Of a stretch of DNA of 11,077 nucleotides, positions 7,128 to 11,077 are shown one piece after another. Made by a program: the position numbers and the translations under genes. Source of the DNA: JBASRP01 sp044866075 (lineage in GTDB: Bacteria > Actinomycetota > AC-67); contig JBIOTQ010000029.1 in the NCBI GenBank assembly GCA_044866075.1, forward strand, positions 1 through 11,077, written 5' to 3'. The notes beneath the pieces were generated by a model. It was not told where the DNA came from. It searched no databases and was given only the letters and a program-made list of their open reading frames with translations. How positions within the stretch are numbered: position 1 is the stretch's first letter; each line of letters opens with the position of its first letter.

Positions 7128-7717
7128 CCGTCGACGTGCGTTTCTCGATCGATGTGTACGATGGGCGCTGACCGGACCTGGCGAACGAAGCCGTCACGCT
7201 TGCCTTCCCACGCCTCTCGCGAACGGACCGTTGCATTGACCTCGCGCCCGAGCCGGCGCTCGGCCCGGAGAGCCGCCTCGTAGACCTCATCCCGGTTTGG
7301 GCTGCCGATGACGAGGACGTCGACATCCACCGGCGCTGGTCCCTCCAGACCCTCATATCGCGCGGCCCAAGAGCCGAAGATGAACAAGTCCTGGATCCCT
7401 CGAATTCTGACGAACTCCTGTGCGACGACTTCTGCCGGTCCAAACGCTCGCAGCACTAGCTCGGCCAAGGGCCGATACAACACAGAGTCGACGTTTGCGC
7501 GAACAAGTCGGGTCTTTCCGATGCGCTCGGACCGCAAGATTCCGGCGCGTTCGAGCCTGGCAACCTCGCGTTGAACGGTCCCAACGTCGGCGCGCAATTT
7601 GCGCGCGAGTTCGGTCACGGATTGCGACCGCTCGGGCTGAAGCAGGATGTCTGCCAGGAGCTCTCCCTGAAGCCGCGACCGAAAGATGGGTAGGAGGGGC
7701 GGGGCTGACGTTCTCAT
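7124..7717 (-). CDS. Winged-helix/MNT nucleotidyltransferase fusion, HEPN partner and probable autoregulator
   Basis: Minus-strand gene of 197 aa. Residues about 14-75 form a winged helix-turn-helix (VTELARKLRADVGTVQREVARLERAGIL, then the wing RSERIGKTRLVRAN). Residues about 100-165 are a minimal nucleotidyltransferase domain with G115-S116 in IFGSWAARY and D131/D133 in PVDVDVLVIG, the GS...DxD signature. The third metal-binding acid is not obvious: the expected strand reads REVNATV. MNT proteins of MNT/HEPN pairs can neutralise the HEPN toxin by AMPylation, and fused winged helices usually repress their own promoter. The chosen start, ATG at 7717, lies inside the 7707-7756 palindrome and has no Shine-Dalgarno, suggesting leaderless translation. 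The frame stays open upstream into pilT antisense, but that extension is a shadow. GC is lower than in the flanking pilus genes. The gene itself is intact although its HEPN partner is broken. Confidence 0.87.
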   Translation of the reverse strand: MRTSAPPLLPIFRSRLQGELLADILLQPERSQSVTELARKLRADVGTVQREVARLERAGILRSERIGKTRLVRANVDSVLYRPLAELVLRAFGPAEVVAQEFVRIRGIQDLFIFGSWAARYEGLEGPAPVDVDVLVIGSPNRDEVYEAALRAERRLGREVNATVRSREAWEGKRDGFVRQVRSAPIVHIDRETHVDG

Positions 7718-7756
7718 ATCGCGCAATATATATATCTTGCGTGATATGAGAACGTC
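7707..7756. promoter_or_regulatory. 50-bp inverted repeat: probable divergent promoter/operator
   Basis: Two 20-base arms (7707-7726 and 7737-7756) are reverse complements at 19 of 20 positions; the outer 14 bases, GACGTTCTCATATC and its complement, are perfect. The ten-base centre is TATATATATC, the most AT-rich point in the window. Each arm contains an ATG at a mirror position: minus-strand ATG 7717-7715 (MNT gene) and plus-strand ATG 7746-7748 (in frame with pilT). The TATATA centre lies roughly ten or more bases before each ATG, as a -10 box would for leaderless transcripts in either direction. I infer that it is the binding site for a dimer of the winged-helix MNT protein. Confidence 0.75.
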
Positions 7757-7880
7757 AAGGCTTCTCTGCGACAAAACGCTCGGTTCTCTTGCCAGCCCGA
7801 GCGAACCCTTTTGGCCGGTAAAGGCCCTCACACCCAGCGCCGACACACACGGTGACATTCGTTTTTGTCGGGGGTCCTTT
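7757..7880 (+). promoter_or_regulatory. Probable leader of pilT with two stems; alternatively a coding extension
   Basis: This stretch between the palindrome and the likely pilT start has lower GC and T-runs unlike the flanking genes. It contains a seven-pair stem CGCTCGG/CCGAGCG near 7779-7805. A second stem, CCGACA/TGTCGG near 7842-7872, has a 3' arm touching the GGGGG (7870-7874) that would be the ribosome site for TTG 7881. It also has no stop codon in the pilT frame, so it could encode an extra 45 residues starting MRTSRLLCDK from ATG 7746. I favour an untranslated leader because the family domain starts only after 7881. Confidence 0.4.
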
Positions 7881-9455
7881 TTGGCCGTAGGTTCCAAGCC
7901 GCTGGGTGAGGTGCTCGTCGACGAGCGCCTCCTTTCGCGTGAGCAGCTCCAGCAGGCGCTGATCAGGCAGAAAGAGACCGCACAGCCGCTCGGCAAGATC
8001 CTGCTCGAGATGGGACTCGTCGAGGAGAAGACCCTCGTCGAGGCGGTCTCGAAGCAGATCGGTGTCACGTTCGTCGACCTCGAAGATCTGCGTCTCGACC
8101 CCGCGGTCGTCGCGCTCGTTCCCCTCGACTTCGCGCGATCCCGCGAAGCCATTCCCGTGCGGATAGAGGACACCGCGCTGATCGTGGCGATGGCGCACCC
8201 GGCAAACCGCCAGACCGTCCAAGAGATCGAAGAGATGACGGGGCACCAGGTCACTGCGGCACTCGCCGTCCGGCGCCACATCCTGATCGCCCTCGAACGT
8301 ATCGCGACGCAGCCCCCGGAACAGCCGAGTTACGAGGAAGAGGTCCTGCAGGAGATGGTCCCACCCGGCGAGCTCGCCGCGGAGACCAAAGAGATCCACA
8401 TCCATGAGCTGCTCGAGCGCTGCATGATCGACAACGCGTCCGACCTCCACCTGACGGTCGGGACGCCCCCGGTGCTCCGCGTCCACGGCAAGCTCGTGCG
8501 CCTGGAGGAGTACCCGATCCTGCAGCCGGCCGAGATCCGGCGCCTGATCTACGGGATCCTCACGCAGAAGCAGCGGGAGACGCTCGAGGCCAACCAGGAG
8601 CTCGACCTGTCGTACTCGCTGCCTCAGAAGGCGCGGTTCCGCTTGAACGTGTACTTCCAGAAAGACGCCGTCGGCGCAGCGTTCCGGCAGATCCCGATCG
8701 ACGTGCGAAACATCGACGAGCTGGGCCTTCCGCCCAAGGTCGCCGACTTCGCGCGGCTCGCGCGTGGCTTCGTGCTCGTAACCGGGCCGACCGGCTCGGG
8801 CAAGTCCACCACTCTCGCCGCGGTCATCGACGTGATCAACCGCGAACGTCCGGACCACATCATGACGATCGAGGACCCCATCGAGTACCTGCACCGCCAC
8901 AAGACCGCGATCATCAACCAGCGCGAGGTCGGCACCGACACGAAGTCGTTCGCGAACGCCCTGAAGCACGTGCTGCGGCAGGACCCGGACGTGATCCTGG
9001 TGGGGGAGATGCGCGACCTCGAGACGATCTCGACCGCGCTCACCGCCGCCGAGACCGGACACCTCGTGTTCGCGACCCTTCACACGCAGGATGCGCCGCA
9101 GACGATCGACCGCATCATCGACGTGTTCCCGCCGCACGCGCAGCAACAGGTACGCGTGCAGCTCGCCGCGTCGCTGCAGGGCGTGGTGACGCAGCAGCTG
9201 CTGCCGACGGCCGACGGGACGGGCCGCGTGCTGGCCATCGAGATCCTCGTCGCGACGCCCGCGGTGCGGAACCTGATCCGCGAAGGCAAGACCCACATGA
9301 TCTATTCGTCGATGCAGGCCGGCGCGAAGTTCGGCATGCAGACGATGGACCAATCCCTCGCCGACTTGGTGAAGGCGAACAAGATCACGTTCGAGCTGGC
9401 CCTCGAGCGCTGCCACAACGCGGAAGACCTCGCGAAGCTCTCCGGGAGGGCCTGA
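7881..9455 (+). CDS. pilT: Twitching-motility retraction ATPase PilT with N-terminal MshEN domain
   Basis: Hexameric ATPase that drives pilus retraction. PilT-specific features are IIDVFPPHAQQQVRVQLAA, AVRNLIRE (461-468) and the following THMIYSSMQAG...GMQTMDQSL, and the CxxC zinc pairs of PilB are absent. Walker A is GPTGSGKST (302-310), the Asp box is IEDPIEY, Walker B is DPDVILVGEMRD with E376, and the His box is GHLVFATLHTQDA. Unlike standard PilT (about 350 aa), it has an extra N-terminal MshEN domain (residues about 5-150, repeats PLGEVLVDERLL and PLGKILLEMGLV); the PilT core begins near KEIHIHELLERC (170). That gives 524 aa from TTG 7881, chosen because GGGGG lies six bases upstream and the MshEN domain begins immediately. 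The other start, ATG 7746, would give 569 aa. The stop overlaps the pilC start by one base (TGATG). Confidence 0.92.
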   Translation: MAVGSKPLGEVLVDERLLSREQLQQALIRQKETAQPLGKILLEMGLVEEKTLVEAVSKQIGVTFVDLEDLRLDPAVVALVPLDFARSREAIPVRIEDTALIVAMAHPANRQTVQEIEEMTGHQVTAALAVRRHILIALERIATQPPEQPSYEEEVLQEMVPPGELAAETKEIHIHELLERCMIDNASDLHLTVGTPPVLRVHGKLVRLEEYPILQPAEIRRLIYGILTQKQRETLEANQELDLSYSLPQKARFRLNVYFQKDAVGAAFRQIPIDVRNIDELGLPPKVADFARLARGFVLVTGPTGSGKSTTLAAVIDVINRERPDHIMTIEDPIEYLHRHKTAIINQREVGTDTKSFANALKHVLRQDPDVILVGEMRDLETISTALTAAETGHLVFATLHTQDAPQTIDRIIDVFPPHAQQQVRVQLAASLQGVVTQQLLPTADGTGRVLAIEILVATPAVRNLIREGKTHMIYSSMQAGAKFGMQTMDQSLADLVKANKITFELALERCHNAEDLAKLSGRA

Positions 9456-10672
9456 TGGCGACCACGTTCGCGTACAAGGTGCGGGACAAGGAAGGGAAGA
9501 TGGTCGCCGGCACCCTCGAGGCCGACAGTCAGGCCGTCGTCGCCACGAAACTCCGGTCGATGGGCTTCGCGCCCGTGCTGATCGAAGAGCAGAAGACCAA
9601 CGTCGGCAAGATGGAGATCAAGCTGCCGTGGAGCGGCCGGGTCAAAGCCAAGGACCTCGCGGTCTTCTCACGCCAGTTCGCGACGATGATCAACTCGGGC
9701 CTGTCGCTTCTGCGCGCCCTGAACATCCTCGCCGAGCAGACGGAGAACAAGAAGCTGGCCGCGACGATCGCGGATATCCGGACGGACGTCGAGAAGGGGG
9801 AGTCCCTCTCCGCGTCCTTGTCGAAGCACCCAAAGGTTTTCAAGCGCCTCTACGTCGCGATGATCCGCGCCGGCGAGATCGGCGGCGTGCTGGACAGCGT
9901 GCTGCTGCGGCTGGCGGAGAACCTCGAGACGGAGGTCGCGCTGAAACAGAAGATCAAGAGCGCGATGACCTACCCGACGGTCGTCTTCTGCCTCGTGATC
10001 GTCATCCTCATCGGGATGCTGATATTCGTCGTTCCGACATTCAAGAACCTCTACAAGGATCTGGGCGGCGACCTTCCGATGCCGACCCGCGTGCTGATCG
10101 GCCTATCGGACAACGCGAAGAAGTTCTGGTACATCGTGGCCGCGCTGGCGATCGGCGCGGCCGTCGGGATCAAGCGGTGGGTCAACACCGAGCAGGGTCG
10201 CGGCAAGTGGGACGCGCTGAAGCTGAAGGTTCCGATCTTCGGCTTGCTCGTACACAAGACGGCTCTGTCGCGCTTCTCGCGCACACTCGCTGTTCTGATG
10301 CGGTCGGGCGTCCCGATCCTTCAGTCGCTGGACATCGTCAAAGAGACCGTCAACAACACCGTCATGTCGACGGCGGTCGCCGATGTGTCGACCTCCGTGA
10401 AGGAAGGCGAGAGCATCGCCCGGCCGCTCGAGCGGCACGACATCTTCCCGCCGATGGTGGTCCAGATGATCTCGGTCGGTGAGGAGACCGGTGCCCTGGA
10501 CACGATGCTGGGCAAGATCGCCGATTTCTACGATCAAGAAGTCGAGGCGACCGTCGACGCCCTGACCTCATTGATCGAGCCGGTTCTCATCGCGGTGATG
10601 GGCGTCGTGGTCGGCGGCATGGTAGTCGCGCTGTACATGCCGATGTTCAACATCATCAAGCTCATCCAGTAG
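9455..10672 (+). CDS. pilC: Type IV pilus inner-membrane platform protein PilC (GspF family)
   Basis: Polytopic membrane protein of 405 aa that links the PilB/PilT motors to the growing pilus. It has two GspF domains. The first (about 65-190) contains FSRQFATMINSGLSLLRAL (from F71) and MIRAGEIGGVLDSVL. The second (about 270-395) contains FSRTLAVLMRSGVPILQSLD and MISVGEETGALDTMLGKIAD. Hydrophobic segments lie at about 172-196, 224-240 and 373-398, the usual three-helix layout. The N-terminus (FAYKVRDKEGKMVAGTLEADS) is the standard PilC opening. GGGAGGG (9444-9450) precedes ATG 9455, which overlaps the pilT stop by one base, so the two are co-translated. Intact and of normal length. Confidence 0.96.
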   Translation: MATTFAYKVRDKEGKMVAGTLEADSQAVVATKLRSMGFAPVLIEEQKTNVGKMEIKLPWSGRVKAKDLAVFSRQFATMINSGLSLLRALNILAEQTENKKLAATIADIRTDVEKGESLSASLSKHPKVFKRLYVAMIRAGEIGGVLDSVLLRLAENLETEVALKQKIKSAMTYPTVVFCLVIVILIGMLIFVVPTFKNLYKDLGGDLPMPTRVLIGLSDNAKKFWYIVAALAIGAAVGIKRWVNTEQGRGKWDALKLKVPIFGLLVHKTALSRFSRTLAVLMRSGVPILQSLDIVKETVNNTVMSTAVADVSTSVKEGESIARPLERHDIFPPMVVQMISVGEETGALDTMLGKIADFYDQEVEATVDALTSLIEPVLIAVMGVVVGGMVVALYMPMFNIIKLIQ

Positions 10673-10890
10673 CGGCCCCACCCCTCCGCACGGGGTCGAC
10701 CCGGAACGCATAGCCCCCGTGGGTAGCAGTTGGCTAGCGAGCCGGGACCGTTTCGGACCATGTCCGGACCGCCGTGCGGGATGAAGCGGACATCTTAGGA
10801 CGCAGTCTCTTAAAGACCAACCGCGTTCTCCCCGATACCAGCGGTGACGAACACGTCGTCGATCCCCGCTGCGCGGGAGAAGGAGGAAAG
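10673..10890 (+). promoter_or_regulatory. Structured leader region upstream of the pilin gene
   Basis: No gene is seen in these 218 bases, but there are many inverted repeats. They include ACCCC/GGGGT (10680-10684 with 10692-10696), a possible but T-less end to the pilC transcript, and the overlapping palindrome GGGTCGACCC (10693-10702). CCCGG/CCGGG (10700-10704 with 10742-10746) encloses TAGCC/GGCTA (10711-10715 with 10732-10736). CGGAC-CAT-GTCCG lies at 10754-10766, GTCT/AGAC near 10805-10817, and CCCGC-TGC-GCGGG at about 10865-10877 just before the ribosome site. I infer a pilin promoter and a folded 5' untranslated region; no consensus sigma-54 or sigma-70 site stands out. Confidence 0.4.
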
Positions 10891-11077
10891 ATGTTCTTGG
10901 CCATCCGTGAGCGCCTCGAGCGCGGGCGGGAAGAGGGAGGGTTCACCCTCATCGAGTTGATGGTGGTCGTGCTCATCATTGCCATCCTTATCGCGATCGC
11001 CATCCCGACCTTCCTCGGTGCCCGTAAGCGTGCGCAGGACAAGCAGGCGCAGTCGAACCTCCGCAACGCTCTGACCG
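10891..11077 (+). CDS. pilA: Type IV prepilin (pilin subunit), N-terminal part, truncated by window end
   Basis: Only the first 62 codons are present. A 17-residue leader that is hydrophilic for most of its length (MFLAIRERLERGREEGG) ends in the prepilin peptidase site G17|F18, followed by FTLIELMVVVLIIAILIAIA. Glu is at mature position 5 and Phe at position 1, with a hydrophobic helix ending at IPTFLGARKRAQDKQAQSN. This is the class III signal of type IVa pilins: leader cleavage and N-methylation by PilD, then assembly through the helix. A strong AGGAGG (10881-10886) lies four bases before ATG 10891. Its position right after pilB-pilT-pilC makes the major pilin the best guess, but without the C-terminal domain a minor pilin cannot be excluded. 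Confidence 0.93.
   Translation, partial: MFLAIRERLERGREEGGFTLIELMVVVLIIAILIAIAIPTFLGARKRAQDKQAQSNLRNALT

Noticed and set aside
7718..8281. Longer version of the MNT protein starting inside pilT antisense
   Set aside because: The family begins MRTSAPPLLPIFRS at 7717; the upstream part is antisense pilT sequence and runs through the palindrome.
7755..9416. 553-codon open frame on the minus strand
   Set aside because: Antisense shadow of pilT with the same low-information composition; no domain and no ribosome site.
10680..10696. Intrinsic terminator after pilC
   Set aside because: The five-pair GC stem is followed by CGACCCGG rather than T residues; termination cannot be supported.
10693..10760. 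c-di-GMP-I riboswitch before the pilin gene
   Set aside because: Only a 3'-half resemblance (ACGCATAGCC and AGCCGGG). The GCAAACC strand and the GGC/GCC pairing of the core are not found, so it is not called as a riboswitch.
10711..10775. tRNA-like segment (GGGTAGCAGTTGGCTAGC resembles a D-arm)
   Set aside because: There is no T-arm GTTCGA-type motif, no anticodon stem and no acceptor pairing.

Overview
This is a high-GC chromosomal segment that reads as Actinomycetota. The first four genes, alaS, ruvX, mltG and aroE, follow one another in translationally coupled order (ATGA/GTGA overlaps). This is the usual actinobacterial arrangement, and the aroE-to-type-IV-pilus junction recalls deep-branching lineages such as Thermoleophilia/Rubrobacteria-like groups. 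The lineage is an inference from gene order and composition; nothing here allows a species call.

Layout. Positions 1-4029: a housekeeping operon with alaS (5' end outside the window), ruvX, mltG and aroE. Positions 4146-4946: a DUF4388 protein of a kind often found with gliding and pilus genes, with a second winged-helix-like region and a very acidic tail. From 5120: a type IV pilus cluster of pilB (assembly ATPase), pilT (retraction ATPase with an added MshEN domain), pilC (platform protein) and the start of a pilin gene (10891 to the window end, truncated).

The pilus cluster is interrupted between pilB and pilT (about 6800-7760) by a minus-strand module of lower GC content. It holds an intact winged-helix/MNT nucleotidyltransferase gene and, overlapping it downstream, a HEPN-domain gene that is broken by an internal deletion plus frameshift. 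A 50-bp, nearly perfect inverted repeat (7707-7756) with an AT-only core lies between the MNT gene and pilT. It contains the ATG of the MNT gene and a mirror-image ATG that is in frame with pilT, so both reading frames begin MRTS. It looks like a symmetric divergent operator/promoter with leaderless starts.

How the genes work together: PilB and PilT drive extension and retraction on the PilC platform, and the pilin is the polymerised subunit. Both ATPases carry N-terminal MshEN-type domains, the class that can bind c-di-GMP, although the Arg expected just before the LG of the motif is absent in all four repeats. The MNT/HEPN module is probably an inserted, decayed toxin-antitoxin-like pair whose promoter may now influence pilT, pilC and the pilin gene.
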